NCBI RefSeq assembly: GCF_025148285.1
Contig: NZ_CP102268.1
Span: forward strand, 2,955,001-3,019,000
Direction: 5' to 3'
DNA from: Marvinbryantia formatexigens DSM 14469
Lineage (GTDB): Bacteria; Bacillota; Clostridia; Lachnospirales; Lachnospiraceae
Length of the DNA: 64,000 nucleotides
Position numbers and translations under genes: made by a program. Shown piece after piece: positions 35,600-44,125 of this stretch; position 1 is the first letter of the stretch; each line of letters starts with the position of its first letter. The notes beneath the pieces are model-generated. The model was not told where the DNA came from. It saw only the letters and a program-made list of their open reading frames with translations, and made no database searches.

Positions 35600-36287
35600 A
35601 ATTTCTTTTATATTTTTGCCGGTAATCAGCAGGGGAGATACCGGTAATGGATTTAAATGCGTCCGTGAAATAGGTACGGGAGCAAAAATGAAGCTGCGCG
35701 CTGATTTCCTGAAGGCTGAGCGTCGTTGTTTTTAATAAAGTCTGGGAATGACGGATTCTCTCAGCTTTTAAATATTCATTGTAAGATACTCCCATTTCTT
35801 TTTTAAACTTTCTTGAAAAATAGTAGTCTGTATAGCCAAAGTATTTTGCGAGATTCTGCAGCGGAAGTTCATCTTCTATGTGCATCTGAATATAGTCGCA
35901 GCAGCTTTGGATGGTCTGTGAAACATTTTGACTGCATTTATATTTGTGGACTCTCTGGATAAAATCTTCGTACATGGTGTGTCCGATTGCCATAGCCTCA
36001 GAGACTGTTCTGCAGTCGATAATGCTTTGGATATAGCAATCGCCCAAGGCGTAAGCCGTATCCGGCGAGAGCCCGCCTTCGATGGCTGCACGGACGCATA
36101 ATGAAATAAATACGATATAAGTAGTCTGGATCTGCTGCATAGGATTGTCAGAATTAACCTGAACGCCATGACTGACCGTGCTGGCCTGGTCGAAAATGGT
36201 TTTATAATTCAGGTTTCCATCCCGGATCATCTGCATCAGGGCCTGTTCCGTCTGCCAGACATGATGACGGTCTTTTTTGATTTGCTT
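35598..36287 (-). pseudogene. AraC-family regulator, 5'-truncated
   Basis: The frame is open from 36287, just after a TAA, to 35598. The C-terminal 100 residues are an intact double helix-turn-helix (LAKYFGYTDYYFSRKFKKEM and EISAQLHFCSRTYFTDAFK). Homologous-looking protein sequence (RHHVWQTEQALMQMI) continues upstream of the first ATG at 36236 and is then cut off, so the N-terminal effector domain is lost at the edge of the mobile element. It would have been divergent from the GH3 gene now left at 43410. A short protein from ATG 36236 could still bind DNA. Confidence 0.75.
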
Positions 36288-36666
36288 TTACAATAGGAAA
36301 TTAAACGAGAACAAAAAACAGAGCAAATAAACTGACATAAAGTATAATTTATAAGTTGTGTTGTTAAAGTAAATAAATATAATAAGATTATCAAGAGATA
36401 AGTCGACAAATCTCCCGAAACAATGAGGCGAAGCTTACATAAATAAAAAATAGTAGAATTTTTCACTCTGCCGCAAGATGATTTTAGGTCGGTTGAGGGA
36501 TTAGAAAACGCCGGAAACCCGCATAAACTCTATGTTTTTGCGCGTTCTCGGCGTTTCTTTTATCGCCTGTATTAGTGGTGCTTTTTCGGTAAATGGTGCC
36601 CAAATGGTGCCCAAATCCCACGCGGGGCTATAAAACGATATAAGAAGCGGTAAAGAGATACAGCGG
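36288..36666. other. Left end of the element, noncoding
   Basis: The 379 bases are AT-rich on the left. They hold an 8-bp-stem hairpin (AAACGCCG 36506-36513 with CGGCGTTT 36549-36556, then CTTTTAT) and an 11-bp tandem repeat GGTGCCCAAAT at 36595-36605 and 36606-36616. No gene was seen. The tandem repeat could be part of an end or recombinase site. Confidence 0.5.
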
Positions 36667-36843
36667 TTAAAGCTCTAAATCGCTGCTCTTTTTCTTTGCC
36701 GCGCTCTTTGCTTTCTTCGGCTCGGCTTTCTCTGCTTTTGCCGGGTCTGCCTGTTTGACCGCCCCATGATAAGCGTCTAAGACTTCTTTTTTGCGTTCAA
36801 GCCGCACGTCCACATAACGGGCGGTAACAGCTTCAAAGTTCAT
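36667..36843 (-). CDS. Small Lys/Ala-rich element protein
   Basis: A 58-codon gene: NFEAVTARYVDVRLERKKEV, then an Ala/Lys/Pro-rich tail ending in SSDLEL. Its ATG overlaps the TGA of the preceding sigma-like ORF by four bases, so the two are translated together. Such tails occur in small proteins of Tn1549-like elements. The function is unknown. Confidence 0.5.
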   Translation of the reverse strand: MNFEAVTARYVDVRLERKKEVLDAYHGAVKQADPAKAEKAEPKKAKSAAKKKSSDLEL

Positions 36844-37001
36844 AGACAGCCCAAGCGATACGCCGATACCCGCAAGCGGTCTTCCTTTGCTCTGCGTCGC
36901 CGGATTTCCTCATGGGCGTTGCAGGCTTCGTTGTGCAGCACCCGTTTACAGAAACTTTGAAAGATACATTGCTTCTGAAATTCCACGCGATTAGGTTCCA
37001 T
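36840..37001 (-). CDS. Short sigma-factor-like protein of the element
   Basis: A 53-codon gene with a perfect ribosome site (GAAAGGAGGTGAG) before ATG 37001. Residues FQSFCKRVLHNEACNAHEEI and RRRRAKE resemble the N-terminal end of the sigma-70-like regulator of Tn916-type elements (FCKxVLKNEARD pattern). The family protein is about 130-150 residues; this one stops early, so it is probably a truncated copy. Confidence 0.5.
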   Translation of the reverse strand: MEPNRVEFQKQCIFQSFCKRVLHNEACNAHEEIRRRRAKEDRLRVSAYRLGCL

Positions 37002-37176
37002 GTTCTCACCTCCTTTCGTGTTGAAAGGTGGCGGTACCTCCCCTTTTCGCGGGATAATACAGGCGATTTTTTCAAACGCCGAATGAAAGCGAAACTTTTT
37101 TGAAAAAACCTCCCGAAAATACAAAATGCGCCTGTCTGCAAGACGCAGACAGACGCAAAGGAATTGTAAGCAGTAT

Positions 37177-37287
37177 TCAGATGATTTGACAGTTCATATC
37201 TAGGGGTAAACGTGTCCCCGGCGGCGGTCGGGCTTTTTTTGGTAAGTCAAAGAAAGTAGAATATCGTCGATATGGTTTATCGCTCAT
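37177..37287 (-). CDS. Very small element ORF
   Basis: Thirty-six codons (SDKPYRRYSTFFDLPKKARP, then a Pro-rich end) with TAGGAGGTAG before the ATG. The good ribosome site and position next to the sigma-like ORF are the only support. Function unknown. Confidence 0.35.
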   Translation of the reverse strand: MSDKPYRRYSTFFDLPKKARPPPGTRLPLDMNCQII

Positions 37288-37345
37288 GGCGGCTACCTCC
37301 TAATGCCGCCGTTTTATATAGCTATGGGTCGTCGGGCAAGTCGCT

Positions 37346-38045
37346 GCCACCCGTCTAACGGGTGGCTCGCGCTTCGGCTATAAGCCTTTGTTACTAGGCC
37401 CGCGTCTCAAGGCGCTGGCTCTCACTTCGTTCAAGCCACTTTGCTTTTCACTCGTCGCTGCCCCTTCAAGGGGCGTTTGTATTACCGACTACCCCTAAAG
37501 GGGTCCTCATATTCTTTCACGCTCAATTTATCCATCATAATATCCGCTCTCTCTTGCTCCTGAATGTACTTCTTTATGGTGTCCTCATTGAGACCTACTG
37601 TGCTGACATAGTATCCTTCTGCCCAAAAATGTCTGTTCCCAAATTTATATTTCAGATTTGCGTGGCGGTCAAACATCATTAGGGCACTTTTCCCTTTCAA
37701 ATATCCCATGAAACTTGATACACTTATTTTGGGCGGAATACTTACCAGCATATGAATATGGTCTGGCATAAGATGACCTTCTATTATTTCAACACCTTTA
37801 TAATTACAAAGTTGTTTTATAATATCTCTTAGGTCTTCTTTGTATTGATTGTAAATCATTTTTCGTCTATACTTTGGTGTGAAGACGATATGATACTTAC
37901 ACATCCACTTTGTATGTGCAAGTGAGTTGGCTTTCTTCGCCATTGAAATCACCTTTCCTTTCTATATAGTGGCTTGGACACCTCTATTATAGGCGTAAAG
38001 GTGATTTCTTTGTATAACAATCACCGCGCACCCGCATAGCGGGTG
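37346..38045 (-). mobile_element. IS200/IS605-type insertion sequence
   Basis: The transposase gene is flanked by matching subterminal hairpins: CACCCGC-AT-AGCGGGTG (38029-38045, left end for the minus-strand gene) and CCACCCGT-CTA-ACGGGTGG within 37346-37366 (right end). IS200-family elements carry such imperfect palindromes instead of inverted repeats. Extra hairpins lie at 38057-38071 and near 37465-37500. Exact tips cannot be fixed without an empty site. Confidence 0.75.
37482..37943 (-). CDS. tnpA: IS200/IS605 family transposase TnpA
   Basis: A 153-residue Y1 transposase that cuts and rejoins single-stranded DNA. The HUH motif is HIH in LMPDHIHMLVSIPP and the catalytic Tyr is in YYVSTVGLNEDTIKKYI. 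The length is normal for the family. The ATG at 37943 follows GGAAAGG by 8 bases. No TnpB partner is present. The gene looks intact, so the copy may still move. Confidence 0.93.
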   Translation of the reverse strand: MAKKANSLAHTKWMCKYHIVFTPKYRRKMIYNQYKEDLRDIIKQLCNYKGVEIIEGHLMPDHIHMLVSIPPKISVSSFMGYLKGKSALMMFDRHANLKYKFGNRHFWAEGYYVSTVGLNEDTIKKYIQEQERADIMMDKLSVKEYEDPFRGSR

Positions 38046-38220
38046 GTTGATATTTCGTGCGCTTTGCGCACTCAACAGGGTCGATGCCCCGCATAAAAGA
38101 AACGGCGGCTCTGAAAATCAAAGCCGCCGATTAAAAGGCGCGTGAAAATGCTTCTGCTCAACTACGGCTTTTTTTCTTTTGCCGTCGTCCGGCAGATAAT
38201 AATTGTGTTATCACTTCTGA

Positions 38221-39006
38221 TTATTGAGTAATTTCTGTTCCCGCATTATGGATTTCAATGCTACTGATTTCATAAGATAGGCTAATCTTTTCAGAGGACA
38301 TACTATTTGCAAGTTCAGTAGCTTTATCCGAAAGCAATGTTTTAATATTACTATCCACGATTTCATTTACGCTTAAACCGTCAACATACTGTTGCATTTC
38401 TGCGCGAAATGCTTTTAATATACTATCTCTTTCTGCTACGGTTATAGCCGCTGGGTCTGGAAGCGTATAGTTAATGCTATAAAGCGCGTAAAAGAGAAAG
38501 TTATAAGACTGTTCTTCCGTAGAAAGAGAAGTTTCGTCGGGTAATGGCTCCACATTCATAGGCTGCTCTTTCTTGTCCAAATAACCGCTAAGGCTAAAAA
38601 CAGTATTTTTTTCTACTTGCTCATAGTAAATCTCGTTAAGCGAAGCATTAAGCGTCAACATGATAAAATCATAATTATCGTCGTTTGGAGAAATAGCCGC
38701 CATTACGTCAGAGTGCGCTTCCAATAGTTCAAGAAAATCATTGTTATCCAATAATAAATTATTGAAGTCAGCTACACTTTGCTGTGAATAGTTATCTGTT
38801 TTATACGCAATCAGCTTTTCATACGCAGCAGACGTATTAGAAACAGAGAGGGAATTAGAGCTTTCGCTCACTGGGGCTGTTTCCGGATCAGTCGTTGTGG
38901 TGTTGAGTGCGTTGTCTTGTTTGGTCGGATTGTTTTTTCCTGCACACCCTGTTAGCGCACTCATAACTAAAAGAATGGCAAGAATGATTGATAAGTATTT
39001 TTTCAT
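38221..39006 (-). CDS. Lipoprotein, cargo of the element
   Basis: A 261-residue lipoprotein: signal LSIILAILLVMSALTGC with lipobox Cys21, a Ser/Thr/Asn-rich linker, then a mostly helical domain (SAAYEKLIAYKTDNYSQQSV onward). No enzyme motif is seen. AAGGAG lies 8 bases before the ATG. It follows the sensor kinase by about 140 bases on the same strand and is probably controlled by that two-component system, perhaps binding an antimicrobial or signal at the cell surface. Confidence 0.75.
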   Translation of the reverse strand: MKKYLSIILAILLVMSALTGCAGKNNPTKQDNALNTTTTDPETAPVSESSNSLSVSNTSAAYEKLIAYKTDNYSQQSVADFNNLLLDNNDFLELLEAHSDVMAAISPNDDNYDFIMLTLNASLNEIYYEQVEKNTVFSLSGYLDKKEQPMNVEPLPDETSLSTEEQSYNFLFYALYSINYTLPDPAAITVAERDSILKAFRAEMQQYVDGLSVNEIVDSNIKTLLSDKATELANSMSSEKISLSYEISSIEIHNAGTEITQ

Positions 39007-39148
39007 GGTAGAAGCTCCTTTCTGTTACCCTTTCCGGGTACAATTTAAGGATAGCGATTTGACTTGAATTGACATTGTATTGAATATGTTTTTTATGTGG
39101 AGATAGAAAAGGCGGCAAGCTGAAAAGCTCGCCGCCTGTGAGGATTTT

Positions 39149-40552
39149 CTAAAACTGTATGGAAACGATAACACCTTGAACAGAATTAGCAATTTTTATT
39201 TTTGCCCCATGCAGTTCCAGAATTGTTTTCACAATATATAAGCCTAATCCTGTGCCGCCCGTCTGCCGGTTTCGTGAATGGTCTACCCTGTAAAATGCTT
39301 CAAATAATTTTGGAATATCCTCGTCCGGGATATGTACGCCTATATTTTCAATCGTGAGGTTTACTTTTTCAAATTCTTTCCATAACTTGACCGATATATA
39401 ATTTCCTGCTCCCGAATATGTTGCTGCATTTCCTAAAAGGTTATCTATTACCTTTTGAAGCAACTGAATATCGCCCGAAACATAAAGCCCCGGTATTATG
39501 GATTTTTCAACGGTCAGTTCTTTTTGCATGAATAAATCTTCATACGCTGCCAGACGTTCATTTGTGAGTTTACTAAAATCAATATCGGATTTTTTACAGG
39601 TATATCCCGGTGTGTCTAAACGGGAAATTGTCAAAAGCTCCTGCACCATTTTTTCCAAAGTATTTGTAACTTCTAAGGATTGTGCAAGGTATGTTTCCCT
39701 ATCTTTATATCGTCCTACTTGATAGAGCATACCTTGAAGCTGCCCTTTAATAATAGTAATAGGCGTTTTCAATTCATGGGAAGCCGCTGAAAAAAACTCT
39801 ATCCGCTGCTGTTCAAGCTGTCTTTCCATATCAATATCTGCTTGCAGTTTTTGATTAGTCGCCTGTAATTCAGAAAGTGCCGTCGTCAATTTCTGTGAAA
39901 GTGTATTTAGACTGTTAGACAACACACCTATTTCATCAGTACGTCCAGTAGGGCAAAACCCGTTGAAATCCATAGCTGCCATTTGCCTTGAAAGTTTACT
40001 AACTTTTTTAATGGGCGCGGTCATATACCATGTATAGAAAAATGCAGCAAGAGTAGATGTGCAAAGAATAACTACACTTAAAATCGGAATAGTTTTATTA
40101 AGTGCTTCTACTATTTGGCTTTGTTTGTCTGTGTTTTGAACAATAATCAAAAAGTATTGTTCGGTTCCATCTTGAAAATATATAGGAGTGCTTTCTGTTT
40201 TTTGAAAAGTATCAAAATCCTCAATTCTTTTTCCTGTGGGAATATCTAAATCTGATAGTGTAAGTTCTTCGCCAGAGCTTGTAAAAATATGCAAACTATA
40301 CTCGTTATCATATTGCTCGTAAAGAATATTAGAGCAAACGTCAAAAAAGATAGGGCTTTCTTCACAACTATATCCCGACAATTCTTCTGCAAACTGATAA
40401 ATGAGATATTCAATATCAGAAAGCGTGTATTTGTAAACGTAAGGGGCAAAGTGATATATACAAGTGCAGGTTATTGTTGAACACGCAATCATCAATATTG
40501 TAGTGAAAAGAAAAACTTTAACTGATAATTTACTTCTAATTCTCTTTATCAA
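39149..40552 (-). CDS. Sensor histidine kinase of the element cargo
   Basis: A 467-residue kinase. Two membrane helices (about 12-32 and 160-185) enclose a 125-residue external sensor; then come HAMP, a coiled coil, the His box AASHELKTPITII, and the ATPase boxes (DNLLGNAATYS, GGTGLGLYIVK). The start is a TTG at 40552 after GAGGGGTGGG, inside the end of the regulator gene. The layout is that of VanS/SaeS-like kinases, but the missing resistance genes make a vancomycin role unlikely. Confidence 0.9.
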   Translation of the reverse strand: MIKRIRSKLSVKVFLFTTILMIACSTITCTCIYHFAPYVYKYTLSDIEYLIYQFAEELSGYSCEESPIFFDVCSNILYEQYDNEYSLHIFTSSGEELTLSDLDIPTGKRIEDFDTFQKTESTPIYFQDGTEQYFLIIVQNTDKQSQIVEALNKTIPILSVVILCTSTLAAFFYTWYMTAPIKKVSKLSRQMAAMDFNGFCPTGRTDEIGVLSNSLNTLSQKLTTALSELQATNQKLQADIDMERQLEQQRIEFFSAASHELKTPITIIKGQLQGMLYQVGRYKDRETYLAQSLEVTNTLEKMVQELLTISRLDTPGYTCKKSDIDFSKLTNERLAAYEDLFMQKELTVEKSIIPGLYVSGDIQLLQKVIDNLLGNAATYSGAGNYISVKLWKEFEKVNLTIENIGVHIPDEDIPKLFEAFYRVDHSRNRQTGGTGLGLYIVKTILELHGAKIKIANSVQGVIVSIQF

Positions 40553-41207
40553 TTCTATATCCCACCCCTCTAATCGTTTCTATGTAGTCAGCAGTACCAA
40601 GTTTTTTCCGTAGGTTTTTTATATGCGTATCAATAATGCGCTCCTCCCCGAAAAATTCATATTTCCAAAGTGTTTGCAACAGATTTTGTCGTGTCAATAT
40701 CCTGCCTTTGTGGGTCAGCAATTCTCGCAGTATTTCAAACTCGCGGGGAGTAAGGTCAACACTTTCTTGACCGTTATAAACTTTGTAACCGTCCAAATCC
40801 AGTGTTAAATCCTTATAGTTTATAGTTTGCGGCACGTCATCTTGCCTTGATGAACGCCGCAGAACAGCAGCTATTTTCCGCAATAGAACTGGCATAGAAA
40901 ACGGCTTCGTAATATAGTCGTCAGCTTGCAAGTCTAAGCCCTTTATTTGATTTTCTTCGTTATCCAGTGCTGTAAGCATGATAATAGGCACGTTGGATTT
41001 TTGCCGGATAACCTCGCAAACACCGTAACCGTCTATTTTGGGAAGCATAATATCAAGTAGTACCAAGTCGAAAGTCTGTTCAGAATATTTTGCAAGGGCT
41101 TCCACACCGTCAGCAGCCAGTACAACGCTGTGTCCGGCTTCTTGTATAAAATCATGCAATAGTGCCTGTATGGATATATCGTCCTCAACAATCAAGATTT
41201 TACTCAT
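40536..41207 (-). CDS. Response regulator, OmpR family, of the element cargo
   Basis: A 223-residue regulator with receiver domain (VEDDISI, phospho-acceptor Asp in DLVLLDIMLPKIDG, Lys in YITKPFS) and a winged helix ending ETIRGVGYRIDKEN. TTAGGAGGTG precedes the ATG. Its 3' end overlaps the kinase by 17 bases. It would control the lipoprotein downstream. Confidence 0.93.
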   Translation of the reverse strand: MSKILIVEDDISIQALLHDFIQEAGHSVVLAADGVEALAKYSEQTFDLVLLDIMLPKIDGYGVCEVIRQKSNVPIIMLTALDNEENQIKGLDLQADDYITKPFSMPVLLRKIAAVLRRSSRQDDVPQTINYKDLTLDLDGYKVYNGQESVDLTPREFEILRELLTHKGRILTRQNLLQTLWKYEFFGEERIIDTHIKNLRKKLGTADYIETIRGVGYRIDKEN

Positions 41208-41249
41208 GGCGCACCTCCTAACTGTAAATTGTAACAGGGTAATTTGAAT

Positions 41250-41432
41250 CTATTGTGTAGATTTGATTTTTTTGTATCTTTTATCTTTTGGTTTCTGCGC
41301 GTCTTTTGGTATCAGCCACATATAACCGATTTTTGAAATACCCGGTATTCGATTGTCCTCACAAAGTTTCTGTACTCGTCTTTCTGAAATGCCCCATTTT
41401 TTCGCTGCTTCGGGGCAAGACATATATTCCAT
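41250..41432 (-). CDS. Excisionase-like MerR-type DNA-binding protein
   Basis: A 60-residue protein: CPEAAKKWGISERRVQKLC, then IPGISKIGYMWLIPKDA, which is the helix-turn-helix and wing of HTH_17/excisionase-type proteins common in integrative elements. GAAAGGACGGG precedes the ATG. It stands divergent from the XRE gene. A role in excision would be moot here, since no integrase remains. Confidence 0.75.
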   Translation of the reverse strand: MEYMSCPEAAKKWGISERRVQKLCEDNRIPGISKIGYMWLIPKDAQKPKDKRYKKIKSTQ

Positions 41433-41592
41433 AATTCGCCCGTCCTTTCTTCAAACTCTATCAGTATAATTATATACGGGTAGCCGTATAATAGCAAGTG
41501 CCAAAGTATGAATTATTTTGGCTAATGATAAGAACTGTGTAGACATATCTAAACAAAGAAAGGAACAGTAAAATGTAGTTGGGTGAATTATT

Positions 41593-41946
41593 ATGGCAAA
41601 AAGACCAGTACCTTTATATGACTTTGCAGCTTTCGGGCAAGCCATAAAAGCAGCGCGGACAGGCAGAAATGAAAGCCGCAAGAAAGTAAGCGACGAAATG
41701 AACATTTCCCCTCGCTACCTTGCGAATATTGAGAATAAAGGGCAACAGCCAAGCCTGCAAATCTTTTATGAGCTTGTTACCCGTTATGACATATCCGTAG
41801 ACCAATTCTTTTTCCTGGATAAGGCAGCGGAAAAATCGACGCAAAGGCGGCAGCTCGACACGCTGCTTGACAGCATAAGCGATAAGGACATACGGATTGT
41901 TACCGCAACGGCGAAAGAAATTGCAGAAGTCGAAAACGAAAATTGA
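41593..41946 (+). CDS. XRE-family regulator of the element
   Basis: A 117-residue protein with a Cro/C1 helix-turn-helix in residues about 12-68 (FGQAIKAARTGRNESRKKVS, then ISPRYLANIENKGQQPSLQI) and a helical tail. This type is a standard regulator beside mobC and relaxase genes in clostridial elements. The ribosome site is weak. Confidence 0.88.
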   Translation: MAKRPVPLYDFAAFGQAIKAARTGRNESRKKVSDEMNISPRYLANIENKGQQPSLQIFYELVTRYDISVDQFFFLDKAAEKSTQRRQLDTLLDSISDKDIRIVTATAKEIAEVENEN

Positions 41947-42059
41947 ATAGGCTTTAGGAAGCGTTGTAATCTTTTTGAGATCGCAGCGTTTTTCTTTTGT
42001 GTAAGTTTGGCAAAACGGGGCTTTCCGTTGTAGTAGGGAGTAAGGAAAAACTTTCGTAG

Positions 42060-42177
42060 CAAGCATAGGAAGCGGGTATCCACTTCCGTATTTTCGCCCT
42101 CCTGCGCTGCGGCGCGTCGGTTGAAAATGGCTTGTTGGGAAGTGTCCCAAACCCTCGGAACGGAAAGGAGCGAAAGC
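42060..42177 (+). other. Probable oriT region
   Basis: Just before mobC lie GGAAG-N10-CTTCC (about 42069-42088), a GCGC/GCGC hairpin around 42108-42116 and a perfect hairpin TTGGGA-AGTG-TCCCAA (42135-42150), followed by ACCCTCGG. Hairpins next to a nick sequence upstream of mobC and relaxase are typical of transfer origins. The nick site is not identified. Confidence 0.55.
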
Positions 42178-42507
42178 ATGGACGGACGCAAAAGAACGGT
42201 ACAAATCAAGTTTAGAGTAACAGAAGCGGAACGGGATTTAATTCTTGAAAAAATGAAGCTCGTTCCTACCCGGAACATGGAAGCCTATTTGCGGAAAATG
42301 GCAATCGACGGGTACATTATCCAAGTAGACCATAGCGACATAAAAGCTATGACAGCGGAGATACAGAAAATCGGTGTCAACGTCAATCAGATTGCAAAAC
42401 GCGTGAACAGTACGGGCAGCGTCTATCAAGAGGACATAGAGGAAATTAAGGGGGTACTTAATGAGATATGGCGGTTACAAAGATTAAGCCTATTAAAAGC
42501 ACGTTGA
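42178..42507 (+). CDS. mobC: Mobilization protein MobC
   Basis: A 109-residue relaxosome accessory protein. The N-terminal ribbon-helix-helix-like part (QIKFRVTEAERDLILEKM) and the C-terminal IGVNVNQIAKRVNSTG motif are typical of the MobC family. GGAAAGGAG precedes the ATG at 42178, which was chosen over 42121. It overlaps the relaxase gene by 40 bases. It would help the relaxase melt oriT. Confidence 0.9.
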   Translation: MDGRKRTVQIKFRVTEAERDLILEKMKLVPTRNMEAYLRKMAIDGYIIQVDHSDIKAMTAEIQKIGVNVNQIAKRVNSTGSVYQEDIEEIKGVLNEIWRLQRLSLLKAR

Positions 42508-43409
42508 GCAAAGCCCTTGACTATATCCAAAATCCCGATAAGACGGACGGGAAAATGCTTGTGTCCTCCTTTGGGTGCAGCTATGAAACGGCAGACATTG
42601 AGTTTGAATATACCTTGTCGCAGGCTCTCCAAAAGGGGAACAATTTAGCCTTTCATCTGATACAGTCCTTTGAGCCGGGGGAAGTGGATTATGAAACAGC
42701 CCACAAAATCGGAAAGCAGCTTGCCGACGCGGTAACAAAGGGGCAGTATGAGTATGTATTGACGACGCACATTGACAAAGGACACGTCCATAATCACATT
42801 ATTTTCTGCGCGGTCAATTTTGTAGACCACCACAAATACAATTCCAATAAGCGCAGTTATTACGGCATACGGAACATGAGCGACAGGCTGTGCCGGGAAA
42901 ACGGCTTATCCGTCGTTGTCCCGAAAAAAGGAAACAAGGGAAAGAGTTATGCAGAGTATCAAGCGGAAAAGACGGGAACCAGTTGGAAAGGTAAGCTGAA
43001 AATCGCCGTTGACGCACTCATTCCCCAAGTATCAAGTTTTGAGGAATTGTTACAACGGCTGCAAGCTGCGGGCTATGAGATAAAGCCGGGAAAATATGTG
43101 TCCTGCCGCGCTCCCGGACAGGAACGCTGTACCCGCCTTAAAACCCTCGGCGCAGAGCAAAGGTTATGAACACTGGGCGAAAATCCACAATCTGAAACAG
43201 GCAGCTAAGACCATGAATTTCTTGACGGAAAATAAGATTGAACAGTATGCGGATTTAGTCAGCCGGACCCTTGAAGTGGCAGCGGAAAGCGAACAGGCGG
43301 CAGACACATTAAAGAGTGTTGAAAAACGGCTTGCGGATATGGCGGTGCTGATGAAGCACGTCGCCACCTATCAAAAGACAAAGCCCGTTTATGACGCATA
43401 CCGCAAGAC
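42468..43409 (+). pseudogene. Relaxase (MobA/VirD2-like), frameshifted and truncated
   Basis: The first frame gives 233 residues with the relaxase histidine motif THIDKGHVHNHIIF and the RAPGQERCTRL segment, then stops at 43169. A second frame (+1) carries on with SKGYEHWAKIHNLKQAAKTM up to VYDAYRKT and runs into GH3 sequence at about 43410. A normal family member has more residues between TLGA and SKGYEHW, so an internal deletion joined the two parts out of frame, and the 3' end is also gone. The nuclease domain could still be made as a short protein. Confidence 0.85.
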
Positions 43410-43961
43410 CTGCTTGTTTCCGGCAAGATGGCGGCTGCCATTGTCCGCGGCGTGCAGTCCCATCCGGGGAAGGGCATGAGCATCAAGCATTTTGTGGCAA
43501 ATAACTGTGAACTTCACAGGAATGAATCCTCCTCCAATATGAGTGAAAGAACGCTTCGGGAGCTGTATCTGAAAGGCTTTGAGATTGCGGTAAAGGAATC
43601 TTCGCCAATGACCGTGATGGCTTCCTATAATATGGTCAATGGAGTTTATGCTACGAATAACCATGATACTCTGGTAAAGGTTCTGCGGAATGAATGGGGA
43701 TTTGAAGGCATGGTAATGAGTGACTGGGATTCTATCACATGTGAACGGGGAGACAGTATGAAAGCCAGAACAGCGGATATTTTAAAAGCCCCGGCGGCAC
43801 AGTGCAATCTGATCATGCCGGGCCGTCCGGATCAGATCGAAGCATTAGAAAGAGGTGTGGAGGAAGGTCTGGTAAAGCTGGACGATCTGAAGCGGTGTGC
43901 GGCAAGAGTGCTGGAAATGGTAGCAGGAAATACTGTATACAAATATAAAATACAGGAATAA
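43410..43961 (+). pseudogene. GH3 glycosidase fragment
   Basis: About 183 codons of GH3 barrel sequence without a proper start: LVSGKMAAAIVRGVQ, the KHFVANN motif, ASYNMVNGVYATNN and the nucleophile Asp in GMVMSDWDSI. The N-terminal barrel half and the whole C-terminal half are missing. It differs from both other GH3 genes in the window. Its left edge is fused to the relaxase remnant. Confidence 0.88.
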
Positions 43962-44042
43962 ACTGGAAAACTGCTGCGGTCGAGTCCTGTTCCGGATAAT
44001 CCAGGAAGCCTTACGAAACTTGTGGAAAATGCAGTGCTGTAA
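43962..44042 (+). pseudogene. Fossil C-terminus of a radical SAM gene
   Basis: Just after the GH3 fragment, one frame reads KLLRSSPVPDNPGSLTKLVE and ends at TAA 44040-44042. It matches the C-terminal part LRPCPVLDNPGSLTRIVEES of the radical SAM enzyme at 22991, with the cysteine replaced. No other part of the gene remains. Confidence 0.7.
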
Positions 44043-44071
44043 AAAAGTAATGCGTCTATATAGAAACATAC

Positions 44072-44117
44072 GAGCCGCCGGAAGGTATGATGAATACCTG
44101 CCGGCGGCTCAATTTTT
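44072..44117 (+). terminator. Terminator between remnants and the two-component genes
   Basis: GAGCCGCCGG (44072-44081) with CCGGCGGCTC (44101-44110), an inner AGGTAT/ATACCT stem, then AATTTTT. It is strong on the plus strand and may serve the opposing kinase gene as well. Confidence 0.8.
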
Positions 44118-44125
44118 AAATTTGC

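Larger units (their letters stand above)
36288..43409. mobile_element. Decayed integrative/mobilizable element (Tn916/Tn1549-like)
   Basis: This AT-richer block holds small sigma-factor-like ORFs, an IS200/IS605 copy, a two-component cargo with lipoprotein, an excisionase-like protein, an XRE regulator, oriT-like hairpins, mobC and a broken relaxase. No integrase gene is left. The left edge cuts an AraC gene and the right edge cuts a GH3 gene. Boundaries are inferred from where foreign and host reading frames meet; no terminal repeats were found. Confidence 0.7.

Noticed and set aside
36595-36616. Tandem GGTGCCCAAAT as an attachment core
   Set aside because: No matching copy was seen at the right end near 43410, so it is only noted as a repeat.
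39149-41207. Vancomycin resistance regulator pair VanRS
   Set aside because: The proteins have the general OmpR/kinase layout only, and no van ligase, dehydrogenase or dipeptidase genes are present.
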